Assembly (NCBI RefSeq): GCF_015222005.1
Contig: NZ_JADFFL010000002.1
Coordinates: forward strand, 744,001 to 808,000
DNA: 64,000 nt
Origin: Mucilaginibacter myungsuensis
GTDB lineage: Bacteria > Bacteroidota > Bacteroidia > Sphingobacteriales > Sphingobacteriaceae
Direction of reading: 5' to 3'
Of this stretch, positions 33,300 to 42,312 are shown one piece after another. The notes under the pieces were generated by a model, which saw only the letters and a program-made list of their open reading frames with translations, was not told the origin of the DNA and searched no databases. The first letter of the stretch is position 1, and each line of letters opens with the position of its first letter. The position numbers and the translations under genes are program-made.

Positions 33300-33977
33300 A
33301 TGAACGTCTTAATTGTTGAGGATGAAAAGGCATTGGCCGGCGAGTTGGAAAAATTCCTTACAGGTAACAATTTCCTGTGTGAGATATGCTACAACGGCCG
33401 CACCGCATCCGAAAAGATCGGGACGAACAAGTACGATTTCATCCTGATCGATCTGGGCCTGCCTGATTACGACGGGCTTGACCTGCTGAAAGAAGCCAAA
33501 CAGAACGATCCCGAGGCGGCCTGCATTATCCTAACAGCCCGTGCCGAGGTTTACGACCGCATTAAAGGCCTGGATATGGGCGCGGATGACTATCTGCCCA
33601 AGCCATTTTCGCTGCTGGAGCTGCAAAGCCGCATGCAGGCCATCACCCGCCGTAAATTTGGGATACAGCATAACCTGGTAAACCTTGGGGGCTTTGCGGT
33701 TGACCTCACCGACAGGACCATTGCTTTTGGCGATACATCAGTAAGCGCCATCACCAAAAAGGAATTCGACCTGATCGCTTATCTCATTTTGCATAAGAAC
33801 CGCACGCTTACCCGCCCGCAACTGAGCGAACATATTTGGGGCAGCGTGGTTAATGATGATTACGATAGCAATTACATTGATGCGCATATCAAAAATATCC
33901 GCAAAAAATTAAATGTGTTTGAAGCGCCTGATTGGCTGGAGACCGTGCGCGGCCTTGGCTACAGGATAACCTTGTAA
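33300..33977 (+). CDS. OmpR/PhoB-family response regulator
   Basis: DNA-binding response regulator of 225 residues. The receiver has the acidic pair in LIVEDEKAL, the phosphoacceptor Asp in FILIDLGLPD, the switch Thr in IILTAR and the Lys in LPKPFSL. The winged-helix output domain (~130-225) has ITKKEFDLIAYLI and ends ETVRGLGYRITL. It lies 3 bases after the barrel gene and 6 bases before its kinase, so all three are probably co-transcribed. Confidence 0.95.
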   Translation: MNVLIVEDEKALAGELEKFLTGNNFLCEICYNGRTASEKIGTNKYDFILIDLGLPDYDGLDLLKEAKQNDPEAACIILTARAEVYDRIKGLDMGADDYLPKPFSLLELQSRMQAITRRKFGIQHNLVNLGGFAVDLTDRTIAFGDTSVSAITKKEFDLIAYLILHKNRTLTRPQLSEHIWGSVVNDDYDSNYIDAHIKNIRKKLNVFEAPDWLETVRGLGYRITL

Positions 33978-33983
33978 GCCGAT

Positions 33984-35309
33984 TTGAAGTTACAGACCAA
34001 ACTTACGCTATTTAACACCGTATCTAAACTGGTGATCGTGCTGCTTTTTGTGGCCCTGTTGCCTACGCTTATCAAAACCATCAACCTCAGCTTTACCGAT
34101 AGCCGACTTAAACGCGAGCGGGAAAAGGTATTGGAGGATATCCAAAAAAAAGGGATAGAGGAATACATGCCCAACGGCCAGGCCTACGGCAGCTACACTC
34201 CTCTTAAAGAGGATTATGTAAGTTTGGACACCGCATCCGATAGCTACTTTTTAGACACCATCCGTCGCGAACGTCGCCTGGTCGAGGGCGACACCATCAG
34301 CTATCGCATCCTGAGCTATACTTTTTCGGTTGGCAAAAAAGATTACCTGTTAGAGATAGGCAAAAGCGTAAAGACCATAGACGAAACCACCGGTCCGCTG
34401 CAAAACATTGCTTTAGAGGTATTGTTGGGTATGATGCTCTTGACCATCCTGTCGGATCTTTTTTATTCTAACTACATATTGCGGCCACTTGGGTTGATCA
34501 TTAAAACCAAACTGGTAGAACGCAAATTCCCCCAATTTGGCGAGTATAAAAAGGTTGAGACCTCCACCAGCGATTTTGAACGGCTTGACGTGAGTATCCA
34601 CGAGATGATCGGCGATATCGAGCGGGCCTTCCTCAAGGAGCGGGAGTTCATCTCTAACGCATCGCACGAGTTGATGACCCCGGTATCTATCCTGCAATCT
34701 AAGATAGAGAACATGTTTGACGAGGACGTGACAGACGAGGTGAAGATCCGCCTGCTGGAAATGCAGCGCATACTCAACCGCTTAAAGACCATCACTAAAA
34801 CCCTGTTGCTGATATCGCAGATAGAGAATGAGCAATTTTTAAAAGAGGACTCGATCGGTGTGAGCGAATTGCTGCAGGACGTTTACGAGGAGATATCTAT
34901 CCGCCTGCAGGAGAAAAATATCAGCTTCGAGGCTGTTGTTTCGGATCAGGTGAGGTTTACAGCGGTCAATAAATTCCTACTGTTCAACCTGTTCTTTAAC
35001 CTGGTGAATAACGCCATTAAGTACAACAAAGAGGATGGCAACATATCTATCACCGGCCGCGAGGTGAAAGATGGTTACATGATCAGCGTGGCCGACAGCG
35101 GCATTGGCATTGGTGCCGAGCAATTACCGCATATTTTTAACCGCTTTAAAAAATTCCGCCAGTCTATGGAGCAGGATAGCTTTGGTTTAGGCCTGCCGAT
35201 CGTGCGCTCTATTGCCGAATTCCATAAGATCAGGATCGATATCCGGTCTGAAGAGAACGTTGGGACGACCTTTGATCTGACCTTTCCCGCAGAAATGATA
35301 ACCGTCTGA
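33984..35309 (+). CDS. Sensor histidine kinase (partner of the OmpR-type regulator)
   Basis: Membrane kinase of 441 residues. The start is TTG at 33984, which gives KLQTKLTLFNTVSKLVIVLLF as a first membrane helix. A periplasmic domain (~35-135) follows, then a second helix (IALEVLLGMMLLTILSDLFY). HisKA contains the phosphoacceptor in ISNASHELMTPVSIL. The ATPase domain has NLVNNAIKYN, DSGIGI and FGLGLPIVRS. It is 6 bases downstream of the regulator. The signal may concern the barrel protein or the cell envelope; this is inference from the operon. Confidence 0.94.
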   Translation: MKLQTKLTLFNTVSKLVIVLLFVALLPTLIKTINLSFTDSRLKREREKVLEDIQKKGIEEYMPNGQAYGSYTPLKEDYVSLDTASDSYFLDTIRRERRLVEGDTISYRILSYTFSVGKKDYLLEIGKSVKTIDETTGPLQNIALEVLLGMMLLTILSDLFYSNYILRPLGLIIKTKLVERKFPQFGEYKKVETSTSDFERLDVSIHEMIGDIERAFLKEREFISNASHELMTPVSILQSKIENMFDEDVTDEVKIRLLEMQRILNRLKTITKTLLLISQIENEQFLKEDSIGVSELLQDVYEEISIRLQEKNISFEAVVSDQVRFTAVNKFLLFNLFFNLVNNAIKYNKEDGNISITGREVKDGYMISVADSGIGIGAEQLPHIFNRFKKFRQSMEQDSFGLGLPIVRSIAEFHKIRIDIRSEENVGTTFDLTFPAEMITV

Positions 35310-35383
35310 GGCATGGCTAAACGGTATCGTTATAAGGTGATCATCGTCATTAAAAATTAAAATAGGATGTTCGCAACTTTTAT

Positions 35384-35391
35384 TATTTTTG
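35384..35391 (+). promoter_or_regulatory. -7 box for gcvH
   Basis: TATTTTTG is a perfect TAnnTTTG match, 21 bases before the gcvH ATG. Confidence 0.6.
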
Positions 35392-35412
35392 GGCGAACAA
35401 AACACAAACACT

Positions 35413-35793
35413 ATGACTTTTCCAGCTGAACTGAAATACACTAAAGACCACGAGTGGGTACGCCTTGAAGGTGACACTGCTTACATCGGCATTACCGAAT
35501 TTGCACAGCGCGAGTTAGGCGATATCGTTTATGTTGATATCTCGTCAGTTGGTCAGGAAGTGGCTGCTGAGGACGTATTTGGTACCGTAGAGGCGGTTAA
35601 GACCGTGTCTGACCTATTTATGCCGGTTGCCGGTACCGTTAACGAGGTTAACTCGTTACTGGATAGCCAGCCCGAGTTGGTGAACAGTGACCCTTATGGC
35701 GATGGCTGGATGGTGAAAATCACCGTGAGCAACGCTGCCGACGTTGAAGCCCTTTTATCTGCCGATGCTTACGGCGAGATAGTAGGTGCCTAA
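35413..35793 (+). CDS. gcvH: Glycine cleavage system H protein
   Basis: Lipoyl carrier of the glycine cleavage complex, 126 residues. The hybrid/biotinyl-lipoyl fold contains the lipoylated Lys in [13 protein letters not shown] and the conserved C-terminal [11 protein letters not shown] at 35413 is used because the promoter box overlaps the longer TTG-started frame. The other glycine cleavage genes are not adjacent; instead a VanZ-like gene and a small lipoprotein gene follow within a few bases. The H protein can also donate or accept lipoate in general metabolism. Confidence 0.96.
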   Translation: MTFPAELKYTKDHEWVRLEGDTAYIGITEFAQRELGDIVYVDISSVGQEVAAEDVFGTVEAVKTVSDLFMPVAGTVNEVNSLLDSQPELVNSDPYGDGWMVKITVSNAADVEALLSADAYGEIVGA

Positions 35794-35799
35794 TTTGTA

Positions 35800-36198
35800 A
35801 TGATGCAAGTGTTAAAATATCAAAGGCCCGCCATTTGGTGGGCCTTATTTGTTTTGCTTATCTGCAATATTAAGATGGGCGACTCGGTGAACGATTCGCC
35901 TATGTTTTTTGCCGGGTTCGATAAGCTGGTGCATTGCGGGCTGTTCTTCGTTTTCGCGGTTTTTGTAGCTTACGGCTGGATCAGACAGGTTGGTGCCGAA
36001 AATTTTAAATGGACCGCCGCACTAAAAGTATTTATGATAGCGTTATGCTTTGGCGCTTTGATAGAGGTGTTGCAGTTGTACATATTCACCTGGCGCAATG
36101 GCGACTTTGAAGATCTTTTTGCCGATGCCGTAGGTGTTGGTATGGGTGTTTTTAGTATCTTGGTAACATTAAATGCATCAGCAAATGCAAAAAGTTAA
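35800..36198 (+). CDS. VanZ-like membrane protein
   Basis: Protein of 132 residues with four membrane helices (~12-28, ~45-62, ~72-92, ~105-122). The family mark FDKLVHCGLFFVFAVF lies after helix 1, and GALIEVLQLYIFTWRNGDFEDLFAD lies before the last helix. VanZ was named from teicoplanin resistance, but most homologues have no known role. It begins 6 bases after gcvH. A small lipoprotein gene overlaps its 3' end in another frame. Confidence 0.88.
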   Translation: MMQVLKYQRPAIWWALFVLLICNIKMGDSVNDSPMFFAGFDKLVHCGLFFVFAVFVAYGWIRQVGAENFKWTAALKVFMIALCFGALIEVLQLYIFTWRNGDFEDLFADAVGVGMGVFSILVTLNASANAKS

Positions 36199-36331
36199 AT
36201 ATTTATTGGTTGTCGGGATAGTTTGCTTAGGCTTAAGCTCTTGTGGCATTTTAAAAAAGGGTTGCGGCTGCCCCACTTTTGGTAAAGTGAAAAACATTTC
36301 GGCACCGCGTGCAACTTCTCCTTCGGCTTAG
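36185..36331 (+). CDS. Tiny cysteine-rich lipoprotein
   Basis: A 48-residue frame from ATG 36185 (or 52 residues from ATG 36173) overlapping the 3' end of the VanZ-like gene. It has a short basic start (MQKVK), a hydrophobic stretch (YLLVVGIVCLGL) and a lipobox LSSC, with the lipidated Cys about residue 20. The mature part is Lys- and Cys-rich (KKGCGCPTFG). It is therefore an envelope-anchored lipoprotein of unknown role, co-expressed with gcvH and vanZ. It is too short for usual gene calling. Confidence 0.75.
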   Translation: MQKVKYLLVVGIVCLGLSSCGILKKGCGCPTFGKVKNISAPRATSPSA

Positions 36332-36391
36332 CATCATTTAGACAGTTTTCGGTTCGATACTATTTTGAACCTTTTCACAACTGTCTGATAT

Positions 36392-39214
36392 ATGATCAAA
36401 AAGCTTTACCCCTCTTTTTTATTTCTTGCTATCTTATTTTCGGCCACCGGAGCCTTTGGCCAGTCCAAACAGCGCGTCATCCGGGCTAAGGTCGTCGATA
36501 CCAAAGGCATCCCTGTAGAATTTGTTACCGCCGCCGTATTCTTGAATGGCCCCGATTCATCGGTAGTAAAAAGCATGGTGACCGGCAAAGATGGCCTGAT
36601 CGATATCGGGGGATTATCCAACGGTAGCTATCGTTTGCTCGTGGCGCAATTGGGTCTTAAAGCGCGTAAAGAGCTATTCACGCTAAGCGACGCTAAACCT
36701 ACTGCCGACCTTGGCACTTTGACCATGGAGAACGAAGTACGTAATCTGAAAGAGGTGAACGTAGCGGGCGAGAAGATCCCGGTAGTGATCAAGAAAGATA
36801 CGATCGAATTGAACGCCGGATCTTACAAGACCCAAAAGAACGACAACGTAGAGCAACTATTTAAAAAACTGCCCGGTGTGGATGTGGACAAGGATGGCAA
36901 GATCACCGCGCAAGGTAAAGAAGTGACCAAGGTGTTGGTAGATGGCAAAGAATTCTTTGGTAACGACCCTAAAGCGGTCACCAAAAACCTGCCCGCCGAC
37001 GCGATAGACAAAGTACAGATCATTGATGATAAGACCGAAAAAGCCAAAAGCACCGGCATTGACGACGGCCAGCGCGAAAAGGTAATGAACGTTACCCTTA
37101 AAGCTGATAAAAAGAAAGGCTGGTTCGGTAATATGGCGGCGGCGGGCGGCAACAACAGCCGTTACTTGGGCCAGTTCAATATGAACAGGTTCGATAATAA
37201 AAAGCAATTTGCTATCCTGTCTCTGAGCAACAATGTGAACGAGGCTGGCTTCGCTTTCGAGGATATTAACGCCTTTGTAGGAACCAACGGATTTGGCGGA
37301 TTAAGTGATAACCAGGGCACCAGTATCAACATCAGTGCTAATGGCAGGGCCAATGTCAACGGTGCCTTCTCGGGTGTAGAGGGTGGCCTGATCACCAACC
37401 ATACGGCGGGTGTTAACTACTCGGATGAGTTGGGTAAGAAAGGCCAATTTAAGTTCAATACCAACTTTGTAGCTGTCCTGTCGGATAACGTGCTGAACCA
37501 ACGCTCTAACCTGCAGGATATCCCTAACGGGTTACTGACCAACCAATTCACCAACGGCAACAACACAATTAATAGCTATCGTTTTGCCGTCAGTGCGGAA
37601 TATAAACCCGATACGCTGAACACCATCCGCTTTAAGCCGAGCATGGGTTTAGGCATCCGCAAAAACTATAACAGCACGGCATCGGGTACTACCCGCCTTA
37701 CTGCGGATAGCGTGAACAGCATCTCACAACTGCTTGATCAGACCATGCGTAACCCGTTTATCGGTGGGTCATTGTCGCTTAATCACCTGTTCCAAAAGGG
37801 TAAAGGCTCTGTAAATCTGTTCACTACCGGTAACTATTCTGAAAGTAATGTTAATTATATCAACCGTTCTACCACACGGTTCTTCGTCAGTTCGATGCCC
37901 GGCACCGACCTTAACCAGCAAGCGTCTGTAGATAACGATGGCAGCTTTATCACCAGTACCGCATCATTCGTAAGGCAGATCAGCAAAGCCAAAAAGATCA
38001 ACTTTAATGTGAGCCAATCGGCCGACTTCCGTAGACAGAACGTTGATCAATATACCGTTGACTACGACGCGGTTACCGGGAATTATGAAATATTTGACCC
38101 GCTGTACTCGGGCAACTCAGCTAACCGCAGCCACCGCTTAACAAGCACCGCAGGACTGAATAAAACAGCTGATAGCTACACAGTCAACTTCAACCTGGCT
38201 ATGGCCCACTTAGCTTTGGATGGTAGCTCGTTCAGCAACAACTTGCTCAATAATGTCCATCGCGATACCTGGGCATTTGTACCTAATGCCTCGTTCACCT
38301 ATCGCCAAAAAAATGGCCGCAGCGTTAGCTTTGGTGTTAATACCGATGTGGCATTACCAACCGCTACCAATTTGCAAACCGTATTTAATAATACCAATCC
38401 GCTGTATATCAGGCAAGGTAACCCGGATCTGGTGCCATCACGGAGTTATGGCGCCAATGCAAGCTACAACTATTTTGATGCGAAAACCAATGCCTACATC
38501 AACTTTTTTGGCAGCTACACCGTTATGACTAACGGGTTCTCTACCGAAAGTTCGGTAAGCAGCGGCATCACTACTTCAAGGCCGTTGAACGTGGACGGTA
38601 ACTATAGCACCAACCTCGGCATCAACTTTAGTCAGCCTACCAAGATCAAAGGCTTGAAATACAGCATCAACACGTATTTCAACGCATCAAAAAATGTCAA
38701 CTTTATCAACGGAAACCGTAACGAGGTGGTCACCTTGAGGCCATCATTGGGTACGGGCGGCAGTATTGACAGGGAGAAATATCAGTTCAACCTGAGGGTT
38801 TACGGTACGCTCAGTTCTACCAAAAACTCGTTCCAAAGCCTGGCCGACAGGAAGTTCTACACGTTTTACAACACTGTTGGCGGCAGCGTGTCGCCCAACA
38901 AGACCTGGCGGATATTTACTGATATGACCCAGAACCTGTTCCGCGGGCAGCCGGCGGGGGCTAATAACTCGGTTTACCTGTGGAACGCGGGTATAGAGCG
39001 TTACTTTTTGGATAGCAAGAACCTGACCCTGTCGGTCAACGCATTCGACTTGCTGAACCAGAATTCGGGCATATCGCGCACGGTGAATAGTACGGGTGTG
39101 CTTAATAACAATCAGACCAATACCATCGGTCAATATTTTTATTTAAAGCTGATCTACAAGATCACCCGAGTGGGTGCCCAAACCAACAATAATGGTGTAA
39201 TTATTATGAAATAA
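36392..39214 (+). CDS. Large TonB-receptor-like outer-membrane beta-barrel protein
   Basis: Outer-membrane protein of 940 residues. The signal peptide ends at TGAFGQ. A carboxypeptidase-regulatory-like domain (~28-110) follows, then a plug-like domain (~120-235) with LFKKLPGVDVDKDGKITAQG and VLVDGKEFFGNDPKAVTKNL. A long barrel follows (~245-925). Unlike typical SusC or siderophore receptors it belongs to the group annotated as outer membrane beta-barrel family proteins; the C-terminus is not a clean aromatic. No SusD-like partner is adjacent, so a glycan-uptake role is not supported. The substrate is unknown. A convergent-style terminator follows. Confidence 0.85.
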   Translation: MIKKLYPSFLFLAILFSATGAFGQSKQRVIRAKVVDTKGIPVEFVTAAVFLNGPDSSVVKSMVTGKDGLIDIGGLSNGSYRLLVAQLGLKARKELFTLSDAKPTADLGTLTMENEVRNLKEVNVAGEKIPVVIKKDTIELNAGSYKTQKNDNVEQLFKKLPGVDVDKDGKITAQGKEVTKVLVDGKEFFGNDPKAVTKNLPADAIDKVQIIDDKTEKAKSTGIDDGQREKVMNVTLKADKKKGWFGNMAAAGGNNSRYLGQFNMNRFDNKKQFAILSLSNNVNEAGFAFEDINAFVGTNGFGGLSDNQGTSINISANGRANVNGAFSGVEGGLITNHTAGVNYSDELGKKGQFKFNTNFVAVLSDNVLNQRSNLQDIPNGLLTNQFTNGNNTINSYRFAVSAEYKPDTLNTIRFKPSMGLGIRKNYNSTASGTTRLTADSVNSISQLLDQTMRNPFIGGSLSLNHLFQKGKGSVNLFTTGNYSESNVNYINRSTTRFFVSSMPGTDLNQQASVDNDGSFITSTASFVRQISKAKKINFNVSQSADFRRQNVDQYTVDYDAVTGNYEIFDPLYSGNSANRSHRLTSTAGLNKTADSYTVNFNLAMAHLALDGSSFSNNLLNNVHRDTWAFVPNASFTYRQKNGRSVSFGVNTDVALPTATNLQTVFNNTNPLYIRQGNPDLVPSRSYGANASYNYFDAKTNAYINFFGSYTVMTNGFSTESSVSSGITTSRPLNVDGNYSTNLGINFSQPTKIKGLKYSINTYFNASKNVNFINGNRNEVVTLRPSLGTGGSIDREKYQFNLRVYGTLSSTKNSFQSLADRKFYTFYNTVGGSVSPNKTWRIFTDMTQNLFRGQPAGANNSVYLWNAGIERYFLDSKNLTLSVNAFDLLNQNSGISRTVNSTGVLNNNQTNTIGQYFYLKLIYKITRVGAQTNNNGVIIMK

Positions 39215-39253
39215 TGTTTGCCATTTAGCTTAGCGGAGCGAAATTTCGTGTCG

Positions 39254-39302
39254 AAAAAAGCATCGAATTTGCTAATTTTATTAGGATATTCGATGCTTTT
39301 TT
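39254..39302. terminator. Terminator before radA
   Basis: A perfect 15-bp stem, AAAAAAGCATCGAAT (39254-39268) with its complement (39288-39302), around a 19-nt loop and ending in a T-tract. It ends the outer-membrane gene's transcript only 3 bases before the radA promoter box. Confidence 0.85.
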
Positions 39303-39304
39303 CT

Positions 39305-39312
39305 TATATTTG
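39305..39312 (+). promoter_or_regulatory. -7 box for radA
   Basis: TATATTTG is a perfect -7 element, 47 bases before the radA ATG at 39360. It follows directly after the terminator stem. Confidence 0.6.
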
Positions 39313-39359
39313 TAATGGTTTGACAATTGCGCAACCATCGCGTTGCAGATCATTATCTC

Positions 39360-40823
39360 ATGGCCAAAACAAAAGTTTCCTATTTCTGTCAGAGTTGCGG
39401 TTTCGAGGCGCCGAAGTGGTTGGGCAAGTGCCCGTCATGTAACCAGTGGAACACCTTTGTGGAAGAGGTGATCGAAAAAGGCAACCCGGCCGTGCCGGAT
39501 TGGAAGCCAAAGTCGACCAGTTTGCAACGGTCTAACAAAGCGGTACCCATCGGTCAGATCCAGTTCGACGAGGAGCACCGCGTACTTACCCCTGATAAAG
39601 AATTTAACCGCGTGCTGGGTGGCGGCATCGTTGCGGGATCATTGGTGCTGATCGGCGGCGAACCGGGCATTGGCAAATCTACCCTGATGCTGCAACTGGC
39701 GCTAAATCTGCCGGGACAAAAAGTGCTTTACGTATCTGGCGAGGAGAGCGACCGCCAGATCAAAATGCGAGCGGAACGGCTAACAGCCCCCCTGCCCCCT
39801 GAAGGGGGAGCGAGCTTTATCAGCACATCTGCTTCTATTTCCCCTTCAAGGGGCGAGGAGGCCGCTGGTTGCTACATCCTTACCGAAACATCAACCCAAA
39901 ATATTTTTAAGCAGATAGAGCAGCTGCAGCCGGATATGGTGGTAATAGATTCGATACAGACCTTGCATTCGGCGCATATCGAGTCGACCCCGGGAAGTGT
40001 GTCGCAGGTGCGGGAGTGTACGGCCGAGTTGCTGCGCTTTGCCAAAGAGAGCGGCACGCCCGTGTTCCTTATCGGTCATATTACTAAGGACGGCATGATC
40101 GCGGGGCCAAAGATATTGGAGCACATGGTAGATACCGTGCTGCAATTTGAGGGCGACCGGCACCACGTGTACCGGATCCTACGCGCGGTGAAGAACAGGT
40201 TCGGTTCTGCATCCGAGTTGGGGATATATGAGATGCTGGGTGCAGGCCTGCGCGAGGTATCCAACCCGTCGGAGATATTGTTGTCCCAACGTGACGAAGC
40301 ACTAAGCGGCATCACCATATCGGCCACATTAGAGGGCATGCGACCGATGATGATAGAGACCCAGGCGCTGGTGAGCACATCGGCCTATGGTACACCGCAA
40401 CGTTCGGCCACCGGATTTGATACCCGTAGGATGAATATGCTGCTGGCGGTATTAGAGAAACGCTGCGGCTTTAAATTGGGCGCTAAGGACGTATTCCTGA
40501 ATATTACCGGGGGAATACGGGTAGAAGACCCGGCGATAGACCTGGGACTGGCTGCCGCTATCATATCATCGCACGAGGATATCCCTATCCCATTTAAGAC
40601 CTGTTTTGCCGGGGAACTGGGCCTATCAGGCGAGATACGTGCCGTTAACCGCATAGAACAACGTATAGCCGAGGCCGAAAAACTGGGTTTTGAGCAGATC
40701 TTTATCTCTAAATACAACCTCCCCACCGGCGGCGACAAAAAACGCATCGACCTGACGCGTTATCAAATAGCCGTTAAAACGGTGGCGAATATTGAGGAGG
40801 TGTTCGGGTTGTTGTTTGGGTAA
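39360..40823 (+). CDS. radA: DNA repair ATPase RadA with an in-frame repeat insertion
   Basis: RecA-like ATPase that promotes branch migration in recombinational repair, 487 residues from ATG 39360. The zinc finger has Cys10, Cys13, Cys24 and Cys27. Walker A is GGEPGIGKST (~100). The RadA signature KNRFG lies in ILRAVKNRFGSASELG. The C-terminal Lon-like domain follows (~320-487). Residues ~142-170 (APLPPEGGASF through SRGEEAAG) are an extra segment encoded by a GC-rich double palindrome. They sit between the AERL helix and the CYILTETSTQ strand, where the family normally has a short loop. The rest of the protein is intact, so function is probably retained. Confidence 0.95.
   Translation: MAKTKVSYFCQSCGFEAPKWLGKCPSCNQWNTFVEEVIEKGNPAVPDWKPKSTSLQRSNKAVPIGQIQFDEEHRVLTPDKEFNRVLGGGIVAGSLVLIGGEPGIGKSTLMLQLALNLPGQKVLYVSGEESDRQIKMRAERLTAPLPPEGGASFISTSASISPSRGEEAAGCYILTETSTQNIFKQIEQLQPDMVVIDSIQTLHSAHIESTPGSVSQVRECTAELLRFAKESGTPVFLIGHITKDGMIAGPKILEHMVDTVLQFEGDRHHVYRILRAVKNRFGSASELGIYEMLGAGLREVSNPSEILLSQRDEALSGITISATLEGMRPMMIETQALVSTSAYGTPQRSATGFDTRRMNMLLAVLEKRCGFKLGAKDVFLNITGGIRVEDPAIDLGLAAAIISSHEDIPIPFKTCFAGELGLSGEIRAVNRIEQRIAEAEKLGFEQIFISKYNLPTGGDKKRIDLTRYQIAVKTVANIEEVFGLLFG
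39779..39870 (+). repeat. GC-rich double-palindrome element inside radA
   Basis: Two palindromes, CCCCCT-GA-AGGGGG (39795-39808) and CCCCTT-C-AAGGGG (39841-39853), are separated by a spacer containing GCTTTATCAG. The order and spacer resemble the repeat at 28754-28945. The insertion keeps the radA frame and adds about 29 residues. Confidence 0.8.
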
Positions 40824-40958
40824 GGTTTCTGCATAATGGACCAACCCGGTCGGAAATACCGAGTATCGCGACTCTACAGAAAATAAAATAATTTATAATT
40901 AAAGCAGGGTTTTGCTAACAAGCCCTATCTTTAGCGGCTTAAGAGAGAAATAGGGAGC

Positions 40959-41192
40959 ATGGGATTAAACCTCAGAATTACATTTGACGATCAGGATTAC
41001 GTTTACCAGATCGTGAACAGCAAACTGATAGATCAATATACCACCGAACTGGAGATACTCCTGAACGGCGAAAAGATAGAACTGATCAAAGACGCCCGCA
41101 AAGTTTGGATACAAAAGAACGGCGACAAAACACTGAACCCGGATCTGGTACAGGCTTTGGGTAGGTCGGTGTCTTTAAGGTTGAGGATGTGA
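40959..41192 (+). CDS. Small hypothetical protein
   Basis: Protein of 77 residues, MGLNLRITFDDQDYVYQIV at the start and ALGRSVSLRLRM at the end. Alternating hydrophobics suggest a beta-alpha fold (LEILLNGEKIELIKDARKVW). No signal peptide or membrane helix is present. I do not recognise a family. It sits alone between radA and the accessory island and uses codons like the core genes. Confidence 0.65.
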   Translation: MGLNLRITFDDQDYVYQIVNSKLIDQYTTELEILLNGEKIELIKDARKVWIQKNGDKTLNPDLVQALGRSVSLRLRM

Positions 41193-41297
41193 GAGTCCGT
41201 AGGTGTATACGGTCGAGTGTATACACCAACATACACTTGTCATTAATCTGAATATCAGGAAATTGCATAATTTACCAAAGTGCTCCACGCGAGTTTA

Positions 41298-41400
41298 AGC
41301 CGGTGGCTTTCTGTCCTCACCGGGTTTCTTGAAAAGAACCCTACGCCACTTTGCAGGTCGAAAGTGCAAAGCCACTTTTCACACTTGCGAAGGGTTCTCT
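41298..41400. other. Structured, non-coding leader-like region upstream of the accessory pair
   Basis: Several nested inverted repeats occur within about 100 bases. CCGGTG pairs with CACCGG (41300-41323), and GGGTT pairs with AACCC (41322-41341). A long-range stem AGAACCCTaCGC (41335-41346) pairs with GCGaAGGGTTCT (41387-41398). It encloses CTTTGCA/TGCAAAG (41349-41371). The pattern resembles a folded RNA or a small palindromic mobile element. An upstream hairpin GGTGTATAC/GTATACACC lies at about 41200-41225. The next gene starts 61 bases after it. No protein frame is supported. Confidence 0.5.
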
Positions 41401-41460
41401 GCGATAACAAGAAATCCATAAGTAGTGAATTTTTATTAGTTTAGAGATACAATCTGAATT

Positions 41461-42312
41461 ATGAAATTTCTCCAAATAGATAGCTTATCTCAACTCAAGA
41501 CCGACACGGGCTTTTGGGATAATTTTATTTGGCAAATAGCCGCAGCCTTTGTTATAGGGGTCGGTGCTGTGAGTTATCGAAAAATAGTTTCTTTTATCAA
41601 AAATTACCTCGATATAAAACGCGCTAAACGCAATTTAGAAATAAATAATTATTACGAATTATGTCAAATATTGTTACCGATACTGAATGACAACAAATAC
41701 ATATTCCAAACATACGGTCCCAACTCTTCTGCTGCTCATCAAGAACCTTTAAGAACAAATATGACCTTATGGCATGCTTCACGAGTAGAATACATTGTTC
41801 CTAACAACGAGAAAATCAAAAACTTGGTCGAAGCTAATAAGCACTTCATCAATCGACTACATTTACCTCTTTATGAAAAGTTACTTTCTCACATTTTTGC
41901 TTTTAAAACACACGTAGCCAATCCCAATTTTGACTATTCTAATTATCAGTTTCCAAACGAAATAGAGGACGTAATTAAAGAAGAGTGCTTCAACAAGAAT
42001 TTACAGGGGTCTACTTTCACTTCAATTGTCAATTGGCTAAAAGAAAAAAAAGAAGTCAATGAAATTGCCGGTATGGCACTATTCGGCTCAGCCGTTTTTT
42101 CAACGAAACACAGTGACGATGTGGACATAGTGTTGTGGTTAACTATTAGCGCCCCGGATGATGTGATTAACTTTGATAGAGTTTTAACACAGTTCAAGAA
42201 AGACTTTAATTTTTGCTTTAAAAAACCTTTACACGTACAGGTTTTTACAAGCGAAGAGCATAATCGTTACGAGTTATTTTTAGCAGCAAATAATTATAAT
42301 TATATAATCTGA
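41461..42312 (+). CDS. Membrane-anchored protein with a C-terminal nucleotidyltransferase domain
   Basis: Protein of 283 residues in an AT-rich patch unlike its neighbours. A membrane helix is at ~22-40 (NFIWQIAAAFVIGVGAVSY). A middle domain (~55-180) contains the striking motifs FQTYGPNSSAA and VEYIVPNNEKI. The C-terminal domain (~205-283) has a polymerase-beta-type signature, MALFGSAVFSTKHSDDVDIV: a GS motif followed by DxD. The third carboxylate may be in HVQVFTSEEH. The middle motifs recur in accessory proteins that I cannot name reliably. It overlaps the next gene by one base. The type suggests a defence, toxin or signalling role, which is inference. Confidence 0.75.
   Translation: MKFLQIDSLSQLKTDTGFWDNFIWQIAAAFVIGVGAVSYRKIVSFIKNYLDIKRAKRNLEINNYYELCQILLPILNDNKYIFQTYGPNSSAAHQEPLRTNMTLWHASRVEYIVPNNEKIKNLVEANKHFINRLHLPLYEKLLSHIFAFKTHVANPNFDYSNYQFPNEIEDVIKEECFNKNLQGSTFTSIVNWLKEKKEVNEIAGMALFGSAVFSTKHSDDVDIVLWLTISAPDDVINFDRVLTQFKKDFNFCFKKPLHVQVFTSEEHNRYELFLAANNYNYII

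Noticed and set aside
41298..41400. Structured region considered as a retron msr-msd or toxIN-type RNA repeat
   Set aside because: No reverse transcriptase is adjacent and no short tandem RNA repeats are seen; left as an unexplained structure.
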